A stretch of DNA of 64,000 nucleotides from positions 1,115,610-1,179,609 of the forward strand of contig OY744616.1 of the NCBI GenBank assembly GCA_963556255.1, given 5' to 3'. Below, in pieces: positions 20,529 to 34,600 of the stretch. Origin of the DNA: Allolobophora icterica (lineage: Eukaryota > Annelida > Clitellata > Crassiclitellata > Lumbricidae). How positions within the stretch are numbered: position 1 is the stretch's first letter; each line of letters starts with the position of its first letter. Below the pieces are notes generated by a model. That model was not told the origin of the DNA, did no database searches, and saw only the letters and a list, made by a program, of their open reading frames with translations. Both the position numbers and the translations under genes were made by a program.

Positions 20529-21877
20529 ATGTCGATGCGTTTGAGTCTGCATGAAAGCGATGAAGGGAATGATTCCCTCAGTCAATCCTCTGACTTCTCT
20601 CCTCCAAGTTCCCCGTCTTCTCCCACTACGCACGCCATGCGGGTCATTAGCAGACGGAAGCGAACAGTCTCCGAGTAAGCATTTGCTGGCGCTTTTTAAT
20701 CCCTATTAAAAAATATCCATAGTTTCATCGTAGAATACTTTTGTAACATTACAGTTTTGATGTAACTGTAGGCTTACATTTTACTCTGTTAAAAACTTTC
20801 CCAGTTGAGTATAGATTGGTATTTGGCAGAAATAGTGTAACTTCACATGTCTGAGTAAGGATGTGTATGCATTTTACTCTGTATTAAAAATTGCTACAGT
20901 TTCATGTAGAATGGTTGTTGGCAGAGTAGTCAATAATTGTTATTGTCCCTGAGGTAGGGTGTACTTAACACTGTACTCTTTGTTGAAAATGTTCGCAGTT
21001 AGTGTATTGGTACTGTCTTTGAGTAAGGATTTATTAAAAGTGTTACTCCCTGTTAAATATTTCCCAATTTAGTGTAGTATTGTTGTGGCCAGGGTAATGT
21101 ATTGTTATGGTCTCTGAGCAAGTACAGATTTACTCCCTGTGAAAAACTTTCTCCTTTTCCTATAGAATGGTTATTGGCAATTTCATTATTGTTATTATGC
21201 AGTAATGAGCACCAATATCTAACGAGCAGGCGTCAATCGATGGCGCTGAGCAATTGTGAGTAAAGGACTTGCTCGAGGTCCCTACACAGTTACCATGTCA
21301 GTGGGGGAAGATCGAACCTGTACCCTGCTGTCTAATTTTTGTCTATAAGTATTGTGGCCAAATTGATGTCTGCTGATCACAGCACATTTTCTGATTGATC
21401 GAATGCTCAGCAAGCACTAATTTCACTCTAATGATTGGACTCGTTTTTTTTATGCAGATCGGAGAAAATCTTGGCTGGACCAACACACTACGGTCAGATG
21501 ATCGAATTCTGTCGAGAGAAGGGACACGGATTTGTGCGACCGGCCGATGGGGGCGAACAGCTCTTTGTTCACATATCTGAGTGAGGATGGATAGTTCTGC
21601 CATCTGCTTAGAATTTGGAATTCCCTTCCTCTGTCTGTTTATTCTGCTTAGTTGCTTATGTCATTTCGTTGATAAATTAACCATTCAACAGTGAGAGGGA
21701 TTAGTTTTCCATACATTTTAGTGCTTGCTCGTTGTTATTATTGTTTATCCGCCATAGGCTGCCTGTCTGTTTTAGCGGCCTTTATAGATGAGCCTGTCTA
21801 TAGAAATTTTTCTCTTAGTATACTTTGATGCAGTGATGCAAACCAGTGTATCATGGAAATGCCTGCTAAGTTCTTTA

Positions 21878-21918
<41 letters not shown>

Positions 21919-22726
21919 CATAATAATAATAATAATAATGCCTCTCCAGGACACTGCCACCTCTGTCTGAGTGACGCTGAGATGGCGCTTCAGATCATTT
22001 AATCATTATTGTTAAATATAATAATAATGACAATAATAATAATAATAATAATAATTATAATTGAAGAGGGGTAGCCGTTACTGAATTATTACACTAGTAA
22101 TTTCTAAGTCCCCGAGGGAATGAAGTACCTCAGGGAAAAAAATAATAATCATAATAAGTCCTTGGGGGAATGAAGTACCTCGGGGCCAAAAAGTCATAAT
22201 AATAATAATAATAATAATAATAATTAAGCGATTTGTATAGTGCCATAGACCAGCCAAGGCTGAAGGAAAGGTCTGTGTACTTGAGTCCAAAGAATTAGTG
22301 ACACTCATATGATACTTTAAAAAGATAGGCGATGAGCTGTGATTTGAATGTCTCCAGAGATGGCGCATTCTTCACACGGTCGGGAAGACTGTTCCGCAAA
22401 GACCGTTTGGTATGACTCACAGACGCAGCATTTCTAAGCGCGATGGAAGCGGCAGGCCTTAGTATTGCTTAGGAGCTCTTGTACACATGTGTATAGCAGT
22501 TTCTATAACCGTTGTAATGTTGTTTTGGTTGTGTTATTTCAGCATCGAAGGGGACCTGGTGCCGAAGGGAGGTGACGAAGTCAGCTACAAGTTGTGTCCG
22601 ATTCCCCCGAAGAACCTTCGGTTCGCGGCGGTTCACGTCCAGATTGTTAACCTGAACAGCGGAGTGCAGCACGAAACGTGGGACAAGAGTGGTCGGAAAG
22701 TGGACGTGTCCGCTACGCACAGCTAG
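20529..22726 (+). CDS. CARHSP1: CARHSP1/CSDC2-like cold-shock RNA-binding protein
   Basis: Three coding exons: 20529-20674 (donor CCGA|GTAAGC), 21458-21580 (acceptor TATGCAG, donor CTGA|GTGAGG) and 22543-22726 (acceptor TTTCAG, stop TAG). Phases agree at both junctions and the product is 150 aa, close to the 147 aa of vertebrate CARHSP1. The N-terminus is Ser/Pro-rich. RKRTVS (Ser48) fits an RxRxxS basophilic-kinase site, equivalent in position to the Akt-type site of the mammalian protein. The cold-shock domain runs about 55-120, with RNP1-like KGHGFV (70-75) and RNP2-like LFVHIS (84-89), followed by VPKGGDEVSYK and IPPKN. The C-terminus has the family's HETW motif. The family binds single-stranded RNA and affects mRNA stability in the cytoplasm. 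The ortholog split between CARHSP1 and CSDC2 cannot be resolved here. Confidence 0.93.
21190..21345 (-). repeat. tRNA-like SINE (family A), in CARHSP1 intron 1
   Basis: Carries the antisense phrase 'ATCGATGGCGCTGAGCAATTGTGAGTAAAGGACTTGCTC', split by substitutions, then GATCGAACCTGTACCC. Read on the minus strand the latter is a GGTTCGATC-type B box. Related copies lie at 29545-29745, 55485-55640 and 59100-59255 (minus) and at 34765-34920 and 62555-62710 (plus). Confidence 0.65.
21880..22230. repeat. GAT/AAT microsatellites and short repeats in CARHSP1 intron 2
   Basis: Perfect or near-perfect GAT repeats at 21880-21918, AAT at 21922-21942, 22018-22055 and 22196-22225. Between them the phrase 'GGGGGAATGAAGTACCTC' or a close variant occurs twice (22111 and 22165). 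Confidence 0.85.
22300..22425 (-). pseudogene. Antisense LINE polymerase C-terminal relic
   Basis: The reverse complement reads RNSLPDRVKNAPSLETFKSQL, the typical last block of L2/CR1-type polymerases (compare STWNGLP...F...LK..L in the LINE at 5129-6682). It sits just upstream of CARHSP1 exon 3. A closely related relic lies at 26185-26400. Confidence 0.6.
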
Positions 22727-24060
22727 ACGCCGACGATGTGACCGCTCGATGTTTGCGTGTTACTCTTTGCCGAAGTGTGGTTTGATGACATGTCTCTGCT
22801 GTTACATTGTTTGCTTACGAACTGTTTTCTATCCCACGAGTTTTTTGTTTGAATCGTGGGGTGGGGGCACTGTGGTCTTTTGGGTTCGGTTGTCAAGGAC
22901 ATTATTCTGCTGGTAACCCATATTTGGGGAATTATTTTATGATGTAGTAACACTGTCAGGCATCTGTGCATGTGGTTGAACTGTAAGGGGTGTTGCGTTT
23001 TGGGTGACGTTGAAAGGGCGTTGTGCTTGTGATAGCTTTGCAAGGGGCATTTTGGGCATCTTGTACTGTTGTCAGGGGAATTTTGCAACTCTGGTACCAT
23101 TGTCAAATACATTGTGCTATGGGTGCTGTTGAAAAGGCATTGTGCTTCTGGTACGTTTTTCAGGGACATTTTATTTTATGTCCCTGTGATACCATTGTCA
23201 TGGTCATTTTGTGCCTGTGGTGGCATCGGTTGTCCAGGACCACTGCCACGGGCATTGTGCTTTTGGTGCCACCATGTCAGAGGTACTTTATGCTTGTGGT
23301 ACCTTTGTCAGAGATATTTTGTGCTCCTTTTACCTTGTCAGGGGCATTTTGCATATATGTATATGCAAAGAATCCGAGATGGGGCTGTCTAATGATCCTT
23401 CGGAAGCGCTATTGTCAGAGACTCGACGTTTCCGACAATAGTGCCTCTCGTACTATTGTCAAGAGTATCATGGCTCGGGTTCTCGTGAGACTGTCGTCAA
23501 TATTTCCCAACCGCATTCTAAGCTGTGTTGAGCGTTGTAGCGTCGTTTGTAATGGGTGGAGCTGCCTGCAGAAACTGCAGAGGTCACAACTGATTTGAAG
23601 AGCTCTTTTTTGACATGTGGCAAGTAAGCCACAGGTAGACTGTAATATTGTAATCTGACATTTACAAAGCGCCACTTGAAAAATGAACTCGTCAGTGGCG
23701 CTCGCGACCCGTTGGGCATCTGTGCCCGTGGTAAAACTGTTGTTGCTGCTCAGGTGCCATTGAAAGGGCATTGTGCAGTGGCATTTCGGGATGCCTTCGC
23801 ACTTGGACTGTTTATGTAGAGATTTCGCTTGTAGCCGATGAAAAAGGTGATTATTTTCTTTCGTAAAAGCTATGTGAGAATTTTGCTTTCTGTACCAACG
23901 TGGTTGTAATGCTTTTTAATTGCTTTTGCGTTGAATCATTTGTATTCTGTTGGTATTGTTTATTATCTATAAGATCGAAATATCTGTTATCCACTAATCT
24001 GTTTTCTGAGCATGTATCTTGATGGACATTTCTGTAGCTGAATTCTAGCAGTGAGGAATT
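22727..24060. other. Probable CARHSP1 3' UTR with degenerate tandem repeat
   Basis: From about 22930 to 23360, and again near 23760, the words GGCATTTTG, CATTGTGCTT, GGTACC and TTGTCAGGG recur every 25-35 bases as a degenerate minisatellite. The several plus-strand open frames here are by-products of it. No independent gene is supported. Confidence 0.5.
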
Positions 24061-24083
24061 GAGCCTGCTGAGAGCTGTGTAAC

Positions 24084-24127
<44 letters not shown>

Positions 24128-26184
24128 GATTTGTATAATACAGAGGTTGAAGAAAATGGCGCTGTGTGGCAGTTCGGGGAAATTATTACTAATCTTGCAG
24201 TGATATTAAGTGCAATCAATGAATTACTCTCAGGATTTCAGAACATTTGGTTAGTGAGATGGTTGTTATGGTTGTGGTAGAGGTTGCCAATTCCACAATT
24301 TTAAGAACTGTTTAAGTTTCTACAGTAGTTTGTTATTGATTTGTAACATCTACAGTGCCAGTGTCTAATGCTCGGGGGATCTACCGATGGCGCACCAAAA
24401 GCAAACCGTTAATCAGGTCGGTATCCGGAAGATTGAAAGTTTCTGTGGCTATCGGAGATGCCCTTGTTATGGGTGACTTTCTACTGCATGATTTTAGTGG
24501 AGATTGATTCGTAACTAAGCCTGCATATGTGCTACTGGGTTCAGATCTCACCTGCCTGAACTGCTGGAAAATGAAATTTATTTTTTTCAAATACAGTAAG
24601 AGAACTGATTCCTACCTCATGTCTGGTTTTTATACTTAGCGTTGGCCTCAGAATTGTTTTACTGAGAGTTGCTTTGAGCCTGTGTCTTACATTCGTGCCA
24701 AATTGTCATCGGTTACTTCATCATTGTGCGATAAATAAGTACGTATATTCTGTATTAACCTATTGCTTTGGTGTACAGACTTCTGATAAGCACAGTTAGA
24801 AAGTGTATAACATCCTAACAATCCATCTTTTGCGCATCAGTTTGATACGATAAACTTTACCGAGAAGAATGTTCGTACCGAGTTGAAGTCTTTTCTGACA
24901 CATGTGTCATGACGTAGTTATTATTCTGGAGAACGTGACAAAAAACCCTTCTAGTTCTGTCGGAGACACGTGTGGACATAGTTGTCATTATGATGAGGTA
25001 TTTTCCAAATCCATGTGATTTCATGTGAGTTTCGGTAAGAAGGTTTTGGCCTCCTTTATATCTGCCATATTTTCTGTGAGAATTTTGATCTGAATAGATT
25101 TCATTGTCTGCCTGTGATTCTAATTATAATTGAACACTGATTAGTTCCACTTGATGAGCAAATTTGTCAGAGGCGCCTTGTGATGTGCCTTTCGTGATCA
25201 GCAGAATAAGAATTGATTGCGTCATAGTGGAAAGATTTTTCTAATGGTGAATGCTTCGCTGAGAGGTTGTCATGATGTCGAATTAAATCTGTGGCCAATT
25301 TCAGCAGTTTTTGTTTCAATACACTGCCTAACAACAAAGTGATGTGCAATAGTAATGATATTAATAATGATAGTGGTGATAATAATAATGATATTAATAA
25401 GAGGGAAAATGATGATTATACTAATAAGGATAATAATGACAACAATACTGATAGTGCAATGATTTTGAGTTGTTATGAAAAACAAAAATGTGCGAGTTCT
25501 GTCTGTGAAGTGGTGCAAACAAAAAGTTGAGGTTACTAAGAAATGAGAACCAGGAAGTAAGGGAGTATGGTATAAATGGCAATTTGGAACTGAACGAGGC
25601 CAGAAATAAGGACGATTTTTTAAAATTTGTTCACCCCAGCTCAGTATTAACTCGGTTGATAACCTGTTCATTATATCTCAAGTATATAGCTGTTTACGTA
25701 GTACTTTTGGGATTCCTTGTAGATTATTACAGAGATGTAACAGAAGCTTTGAGAATTGATGCAGATTCTTTCGCTGTTATTTACTTTGGAGTCTTGACCA
25801 AACAGTGCACTTTCAGTATCTGGACAGAAGTATTTATTCTATGCAACTGTTTTTTCTGCTTCTCCTAGTAGTCATGATTCATATCTTTAGTGGATTCGTT
25901 ACCATTAAGATTACAGCTATGATTTACGATTACAGTTATGATTACAGTTATGATTACGCTCAATGACTGCAGCGTTCGGACTTCTCGTTTGCTGAACTTT
26001 GACCAAGGATGCCAGTGCTTTTATTCTGTTCATATTCTGCATTGTGTTGCGGCTTCTTTATTGTACAGGACGATTTAGTCGTTGAGCCATTGTACATAAT
26101 GTCTTGTTATATCGATTGCTTGTCAGTGATTGTGGTAATTGTTTGTGGGCAGTTGGGCATGAGAAGAAAGAAGTGCTTTTAAAA

Positions 26185-26400
26185 AGGATTCTTTAAAAAG
26201 ATAGTTGTGATTTGAATGTCTCCAGATATGGCGCATTCGTGACTTGATCGGGAAGACTGTTCCACACATTGGGTCCAGCGACAGAGAAGGAACAGTTGCT
26301 AAACCTCATAAGACCACAGTGTGTGGTAAGGGTTGGTCTGGAACTGTCATAGGGACCTCTGGACCCGGAAACAAGACGGGCTCTGGTGTTGATTACTCGG
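26185..26400 (-). pseudogene. Antisense LINE polymerase C-terminal relic
   Basis: The reverse complement of 26205-26305 reads NCSFSVAGPNVWNSLPDQ then VTNAPYLETFKSQ, matching the FSVVGPSTWNGLP block of the LINE at 5129-6682 in layout. It is truncated and preserved as a relic; the nearby segment 26310-26400 probably belongs to the same copy. Confidence 0.65.
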
Positions 26401-27419
26401 GTGCCGTTAGAGGGCTATAACTTCAGCTTCGCTTAACTAAATTTTGCCATGAACTTATTTTTGTCAGGATCTTGTTATCTATTTGTTGAATTTTAACGAT
26501 TTCATTTTTGGTCAATTTTATGAGACCAGTTATTTGCTCGATTGAACCATCTAATTTGTATTAACATGATTAGTATTTCACAGGATTAGTATTTCATGTT
26601 GCTACTATTTTCATGTGATTAGTATTTCACATTTCAGTGTTTGACACGAATAGTATTTCACACGATTAGTATTTTCACACTGGGTGAAAATCAAAATCGG
26701 TTGTTGGACCATTGGCGATACTCTTCGTGGTTTAGATGTTTGACTAAATCTTTGTGTAATGAGACTGAGTGTGTATATCGCATTTTAACGACGAGCTGCA
26801 TTGGTTTCCCAGTCACTTTTAGTACACTCTCGACATCAAAGTGTTACTATCAGTTTAACAGTTACAGTGGAGGGATAGCCACAGTCTAACTGTACTTTGT
26901 GTTTGGATTGTAATTTCATAATCCTTTGGTTGAGTACTTAGCTTGTATTATTTATGTAAGTATGTATCAAGATACTTAGTTTAGCTCGTTTTAAGTACCT
27001 CACAGAAGTGGCTGTCTGACTGATCTAAAATCTAAATGCGTGCGTTTGAAGACAGTTTGGGAATGTTTGCTGAGCAGAGCCGAGTGCAACAGAACGTAAA
27101 TGCAATGGAAGACTGCTCCACGATGGACGAGAGTTATGCCTTTTAATGCAGTCTCTGGGTTCGAGTCTCCCCTGTGCAGGAACCTTGACCAAGACTTTAA
27201 CATGTTACCACTGAACTTTGGTTGTCGGTTGATTGTTGTGTTCCAATCAATTTGGTTGTTGTCTGATTAGATGATTACGTTTAATTAATAAAGAAGGGAT
27301 TTGATTAGATTAAGAGAAAGGATCGGACAATCGAGATTGTGATGATCGGCCATTGTGTGATTTGTTGACTGATTATTAATTGTTGATTAACAGTTAATTA
27401 AATACTACTACAGCTGGTC

Positions 27420-27620
27420 TTTTCATTGTTATGCTGCCTATGTCGTATGTATGAAACAGTATGGCTGTATGTATGGTTGAGTGTATGGATGTATGTTTAT
27501 ATGTATGTGTGTATGTATGTAAAGCTGTACATATAGGATGCATGTGTTTGTAGGTATGGTTGAAAGTGTGTGTGGGTGTGTGTGCGCGCGCGCGTGTGTA
27601 GGTGTGTGTGTATTTTATTG
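27420..27620. repeat. GTAT / TG microsatellite
   Basis: Interrupted GTAT and TGTG repeats, including a short GCGCGCGC core near 27583. A minus-strand frame of Thr/His repeats across it is an artefact. Confidence 0.8.
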
Positions 27621-28683
27621 CATACAAGTACCAGCTTTTCTAAAAAAGTTATATTTTGAAATTAGGGTTTAAGGATTATTCTGGTTCTATAAGTTTTGCT
27701 TGTCTAAGTTATGCAAATGAATAGCTGCAGTTTTAATCGACGTTAGTACAAATATGAGACCTCATAACTTCTCGAGGAAACCATCTTGTAGATGTACGCA
27801 ATTTTCTGTAGCGACCGTATGGCCTTGACCCTGCTCATTTTTCAATGAATTGATTGGGTGAGATCCTTCACCTCCGCTGCCCATTTAAGGTCCCCGTGTA
27901 CGGAGTCTTACGGACCGTACTAACCCGAGATTAAATCTCTAAAATGAGACATCTTCAGGAAGCGAACCGCAATCCGCATGCTCTCTAACACAGAGGAGTA
28001 TGGGACGCAGCCTACGACCTCACCAATGTAACTAACTGGGCTTGTCTCTAAAAGGGCCCAGATGAATCGAAATCGTAATCTCGAGATTTATACAGCGCCC
28101 AAAAAAGCGAAATCGCGAGAAACCTCTTATTCACAAACGTTCAGTCGAGTCATAATCTATAGGCGAGGTGGGGAAGGGGGTGAAATCGGCTCCAGGTCAA
28201 TACCCAAAGGGGTCAGACGACTATGGTGGGTGGTGCTTAGGGTTGAAACGGCGAGGGAGTTAAGGGAAGAGGAGGAATCGGGGTAAGATCTGTAAAAGAG
28301 CAGTGTTTCACTTTGAGTAAAACACCTGTTTTTGCCTCATGAGTATTTCAACCCTGGGCTTATGCACCATCGACTGCTCTAATATCTTACGTCGAAAGCG
28401 ACTGGTATTGCGGTTAGAATTGGACGTTGTGAAACGCATCATATTTAAATTAAATTTTTTAAAATAAATTCGTTGGTTGCGGCCTTAATTAGTAGATCGC
28501 CATATTGCAACCTGCTTTGCAACGACATTGTTTGAATTTGCTGATAGGGGTAACTCGAGGATAGCAAGTCGACGGAGATTGTTTATGGAAAGTTAAAACT
28601 ATTTTGATACTTAGTATTTCTCCTTTGTAAACTTGTTATCGTCGTTTGAAGTGTTTCCATCTTAAGCTCGTCATGGTTTAGCG

Positions 28684-31600
28684 ATGATGGCTGCCGATCT
28701 TGTAGTTAGAACGGATAAAGCCGAGTATACAAGTGGCGACACGATCTATGGGTTAGTAGTGATAACAGTGCTTTTAACACCTCAGTTTATCTCTGGGATA
28801 ATTGTTTTTAAAATTAAAAGTAATCTTAAGTGTATGAAAAGTTAGCTTATATCTTATTGTGATCGCAACGTGAACGATCTCTGACTCGACGCATCGCTTG
28901 TGAATAAGCTGGTGCCCTGCGTTTAGCTTTCGAGTTGCGCTTTAGAAATTGGAGTTTACGATCACAACGAAGTAAGAAGAACATTGTTATAGCGCAAGAT
29001 TGGATTCTTTTCCCAACAAAATAAACCAGACGTTAGTAAAAAGACAGCTTCCTAGATTACACGAATGTTTTTTGGTTTTAGGGCGGTTTATCTGAAGATT
29101 TCTGGCCCTACAAGTGCATACGGTATTCAAATAAAATTCTTCGGATACGAAACATGTAAGTATTACCAGTTGTATGCCAAAACCTGCCTATTACATGACG
29201 TGTATTATCATAATATAAAATTTGATACAGCTTGATCTGGGATGGGTTTTCAGTTGATGATGGATGAGAATCCCTTTGGTTCTACATGAATGCAAGAGCC
29301 TACTGTTGGAGACTTTTCCTGCTATTCCAGACACTTTCTTCTGCAGATGAACGGTGCTATAGAAGTCGTAAGATGTCATGTCATCGGATCATGTCATCTC
29401 AAAATCATTTGACCTCTATTAAATGCTTCTGTGAATTGCAACAGAGTATTTGTATTATTATTATTACTTTATAAATGTGCTCTGAGGCACCTCAGATCCC
29501 TCAGGAATTAAAAAATTATCTGCAGAATACTATTGTTATTGTTATTGTTATCAAGCATTTATTAAGCACCACCATCTAATTACTAAACATTGATCAGTGA
29601 TGCTGAACGTTTGTGAGTGATAGACTTGTACAGGGTCCCTAAACAGTAACCGTCTCAGAGGAGGAGGATCGAACCCGTACTCCCTGCATTACAGGGCAAG
29701 TGGCTAGAGGCTTGTAAGCAACCATGCTACCTAAATTTACCTTTGTACATTTACTAGTTTCCATGTAAGCATGGAAATAATTGTGTTACCATAAAGTTGT
29801 ATTACTGAAAGTTTCAGTTTAGGGCCATATATCGGAAAGCGTATGGCATATTACATACCATAAATTACACACCTTAGGTTACGTCGTAATGTAACATATT
29901 TACTTTAAGTTACGTACGTGTCGAAGAGGAATGCAGCGGATGATGACGTGGTTCATGATACGAAGGAATACATTGCCAGCGACCAGATAACGCTTTATGA
30001 GTTTGAAGGTATGTTTGGAAAAATCTTAACCAGTTTTCATTTTACAAATGTCTAATTCCGTAGCATTTATGTGAATATGGTAACAATTTCATCGTGTAAA
30101 TGTTTAAATCCTTTGCATTTTTATATAGAAGTCCCAACCAGCTGTCATGTGTGATTATTTAATTCATTCACACTTGTGTGAGAGTCATAACTAGCTTAAA
30201 CATGTCATTTCTTAAATCCTTTTCTTATGTGTATAAGAGTCCTATTCATTTTCATTGTTCGAATGTTGTACCACAGTTTTTATCCAGAAGCATAAAAAAT
30301 CATGGACAGAATATGAGATCGTGAAGTGGCTTCAATTATACATTTATACATTTCCTGAAACTGCTTTCCCTTTCTGCTTGGGGTCAGAGCATGGCTTGGG
30401 ATGGCATTATAAAACCAATTTAGCCGACGGGCCAAAGTTAATTGTAGTATATAATTCTAGTATGATTTTTAACTGTAGCATGATACAGGCAGCTGCTACA
30501 GTTCAAAACTGCACATGATTCCTTTTTTATATGCAATCTACATTCTCTACATCCGCTCTGTGTTTTCTCCTCTACCTCTTCTCTCCTCTAAACCCTCTGT
30601 CTGTTCTCCTCTACATCCTCTGTTCTCCCATCTACTTCTTCTCTCAGGCTACATCCTCTCTGTTCTTCCTCCTCTCTCTAACTCCTCTCTCCTCTAACTT
30701 CTTTCTTTGTTATCTCATCTGCATCCTCTCTCCTCTACATCCTCTCTTTTCTTTACTCTACCTTATCTTTCTACTCCTCTCTCCTCTACCTCATGAATCT
30801 CTCCTCTACATCCTCCTTCTCTGTTCTCTACTCTCTCTATATATCCTCTTTCTCTGTTCTCTCCTCTACCTCCTCTCTCCTACCTCCTCTCTCTTTCTCT
30901 ACTCTACATCCTCTCTCCTCTGCATCCTCTCTCTGCTCTCTCTACCTCCTCTCTCCTTTTCTCTTCCTCCTCTCTCCTCTACCTTCTCTGTCTGTTCTCT
31001 CCTCTACTTCCTCTCTCCTCTTCCTCCTCTCTCTATTCTCTCTGGCAACCAGACTCTGATCTTCCCTTGACATGTCTGGACTGCCCGTCTGACATGACGC
31101 AGCGTTCATGAATAATCTTCCCACCGACACCTAAAACAACCGTTTCTAATGGCACTACATAATTTAGAATTACATTACAGAATTGTTTCTTTAGATCCGA
31201 TCGCACTGGGTCAGTATGTCTTTCCATTCCTGAAGCGACTTCCAATGGAGCTTCCTGGTGAGTGGAAAAACCATCTTCAACTTCACAGTCAACGACGTTT
31301 GCTGCAATTAATATTGACTAATTATAATTGAATCACAATTGGCTGCTGTTGTGATTAGAAAAATAATTATAATAAATAATAATAATAAATAATAATAATA
31401 AATAGTAATATATAATAATTATTGCAGAGTGACAAAACACATACGCACATACATAGAGACACGTACACATACATACACACACACACACATGCAGGCGCGG
31501 ATCCAGAAGGTCTGCCAGGGGGGGCCAAAAATTTTGTAGTCATCTCCCAAAGAAGTTGATGACCTTTTTTTTTTAGTCATTAATCTTTTTAATGTCTTCA

Positions 31601-34600
31601 GACTACATATACGGGATCCGCGTTCTGTGTACATTTTACTCATCCAGGCCTACGGGGGGAGGGGGGCCACGCCTGTGTAAACATCATAAAAGCCCATAAA
31701 ACATGTTAAAAATAAATAAAAATTTCAAATGGGGGCCATGGCCGGATTGGCCCCCCCTGGATCCGCCCCTGCACACATGCACATACATACACATATGCAT
31801 ACATACATGTACACACATACATACACACATGCATACACATACATACATACACATACATGCACACATACATTAATAACAATGCTCCTGCTCAACCATTTGT
31901 CTTCTTGTTTGCGGCTTTTCCTGAAAACAGGATACAACGTATCAACGTCGCCTCTGTTTGCACCCGATTTTTAATTCATTGAGCAATTATTTATGCACGC
32001 GTAATACGATAAACAAAGGACAATTAAGTAATTACTTGTCTCGCCCGTTCAGGAAGTACCCAGCTCAGATCTTCAGATAAGTCGACGTCAGAGTGGAAAA
32101 TCGAGATTGCTTACGGGGTCGAGGCGTCGCTGATGGGGGCAAAAGGTATCCAGGTCAGTCTACAGTGTGTTACGTACAATAGTTTAAAGTTTTTTATTAA
32201 TTAGTATTATTTTTTTGATTTTCCTGAGATACATGTGATTTGTTGGACATTGAAATATCTCTGGACAATTGCGAATGGTCTGGGTAGGCTGTAATGTAAT
32301 AAGTCTGATATTATTATAATTATTATAAATATTATAATTATTATTATCTATAAGTATTGTTTAATTCTACTTTATTATTATTAAGTAATATTTTATTTAT
32401 TTCTTCTTATTATAATTTATTATTATTGTTTATTTACTATTATTATTATTATTATTATTTATTATTATTATTTATTTTCTAGTATCAAGTAATATTATTT
32501 ATTTACTATTATTATTAAGCAATATTTATGTCTTATTATTATTTCTTAGTAATTATTATTATTTATTTTATTATTTATTTTATTATTTATTATTTTTATT
32601 TATTCTTAGTGTTTATTTATTTCTTGATGTTATAATTATTATTTGGCAGTGATTGTTCAGACTTTTTACTTGATCATTTTCTTTCTTGTCATAGGTGCGT
32701 CAGAACTTGATCATAACTCAGCCGCTCTTGGAGGTCTTGTTGGGCCGATCAGAAACAGAGGAGTTTGTTGAAACAAAAAACGAGCGATTGCGCACTTGGC
32801 TCCCGGTCGTTTTAATCGACACAAGCATTTGTATCCAGTGAGCAACCTACTCGGTTCTCTGCTCTGTCGAATTCCAGTCTGGCTTAGTTTGGTTCTTGAT
32901 TTTAATTTCTCTTGATGCTGTGTCTGACAATCTAATAATGGCATTGTAGAAGTCGTTCATTTATGTTTCTCCATGTTAAGGTACAAGCGTGTCATGTGGA
33001 GGTCTGTTCTGTAGCTTCTCTGGTCTAACTTGATGATTGTGGGTTCGACCCTGCACAGTCCATCACCAAGCAGTTGAATTTGGTTCCAGCTGGGAAGTAA
33101 CTGGTATTAGAAATGTACATGGCACCACTTCAGTAATAACAATAATAGTGATAGTAAGATGAATTTTATAGAGCGCACGTTAAAAATGTTCGTAGTAGTA
33201 ATAATAATAGTAAGAACAGAAGTTTAATCAGTAAACAACAGTATGTATGTAGAGAAGGAATTGTGGAGAAAGGGTATGGTTTAAAAAAGGGTGTGGTTTA
33301 AGAAAGGGTATGGTTTAAGAAAGGGTGTTGTTTAAGAAAGGGTGTGGTTTAAGAAGGGGTGTGGTTTAAGAAGGGGTGTGGTTTAATTTACTGTTGTGTT
33401 TCAGCATGGACAGACAACTGTATCAAACGGGAGACAATCTGAAGCTGAAACTGGACATTGAAACCAGCGGATTGTTTAAGCCGAAGATCGAGAGCATTGT
33501 CTTTCAGGTAGGGGTGGATATTTTAGGTGGGGTGTGGAACTGTGGATGTTCCAGGTGGGGTGTGAATGTTTCAGAAGGGGTGTGAATGTTTTGGGTGGAG
33601 TGTGGATGTTTCAAATGGGGTGTGAATGTTTCAAATGGGGTGTGGATGTTTCAAATGGGGTGTGGATGTTTCAAATTGGGTGTGGATGTTTTGGGTGGAG
33701 TGTGAATGTTTCAAATGGGGTGTTCATGTTTCAGGTGGGGTGTTGATGAAAACCTTTGAAATGCTTGATTTCATTTTGGCTGCTGATATTATTTATGGTG
33801 AGCCATGTGGCATGGTACCAGATTTGGTTAGAGCGCTCACCTTGTAACATGGAGCGCTCGTGTTCAAAGGCTCACCTCTATGGTTATTATGTAGGAACCC
33901 TGTCAAGTAGACAATGCTGCAGTGGATGTTACTAATTACAGTTACAACTCCAGTTACTAATTACAATTACAGCTCCATTTACTAATTACAATTACAACTC
34001 CAGTTACTAATTACAACTAAAACTCCAGTTACTAATTACGGTTACAACTCCAGTTACTAATTACGGTTACAACTCCAGTTACTAATTACAATTACAACTC
34101 CAGTTACTTATTACAATTACAACTCCAGTTACTAATTACAGTTACAACTCCAGTTACTAGATCTTGCCAATGTGTTTCAGCTCCTCCGTGACCTTCGAAT
34201 AACGTTTAATAAATCGTCGACGAAGGACGACTTCTGTCGATTGAAGGCTGAAATGTCGGAGTCGTTGAGCTGGTTGATCAACGGCCGGGGTCCTGCGAGA
34301 TTAGACGAGGAGTTCATTCCAGGTCGTACACTTCCGTCCGGATACGTCCATCCAGAGGGAAACGCCTTCATCGTTCGGAGCAGTCGACTGGTCGATATTG
34401 AAGGAACAAAGCTCATCAAGTGAGTAAGAGCAGAAACTGATCAGTATTTGTTGGGTGTTATTTATTGAGCATTGGGGAATTTCCCACATAATGGTTCAGA
34501 CTTCCCTTTTCTAGGCAGTTTCCTGACACCGTAACTCATATCCCTCTGTCGTGCTCTCCACCCATGAGTAGAGACCTTTATGCCTTTTGTTACATGTGGG

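Larger units (their letters stand above)
24080..28683. other. Intergenic, CARHSP1 3' side to arrestin gene
   Basis: No gene is supported. Contents noted: an AAT microsatellite (24084-24126), an AAT/GAT-rich patch (25340-25450), a LINE relic (26185-26400), a tRNA-like B box GGGTTCGAGTCTCCCC near 27160, a GTAT/TG-rich tract (27420-27620), and a repeat C copy (28065-28160). An AATAAA lies at 27287-27292, with no evidence that it is used. Confidence 0.45.

Noticed and set aside
21395..21603. Short frames overlapping CARHSP1 exon 2
   Set aside because: Shadows or read-through of the spliced cold-shock exon.
25527..25868. 113-codon frame with hydrophobic segment
   Set aside because: No recognisable motif, no splice or conservation support; likely chance in AT-rich DNA.
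30515..31070. 179-codon Leu/Ser/Pro-rich frame
   Set aside because: Pyrimidine minisatellite inside arrestin intron 3; flanking exons splice in frame without it.
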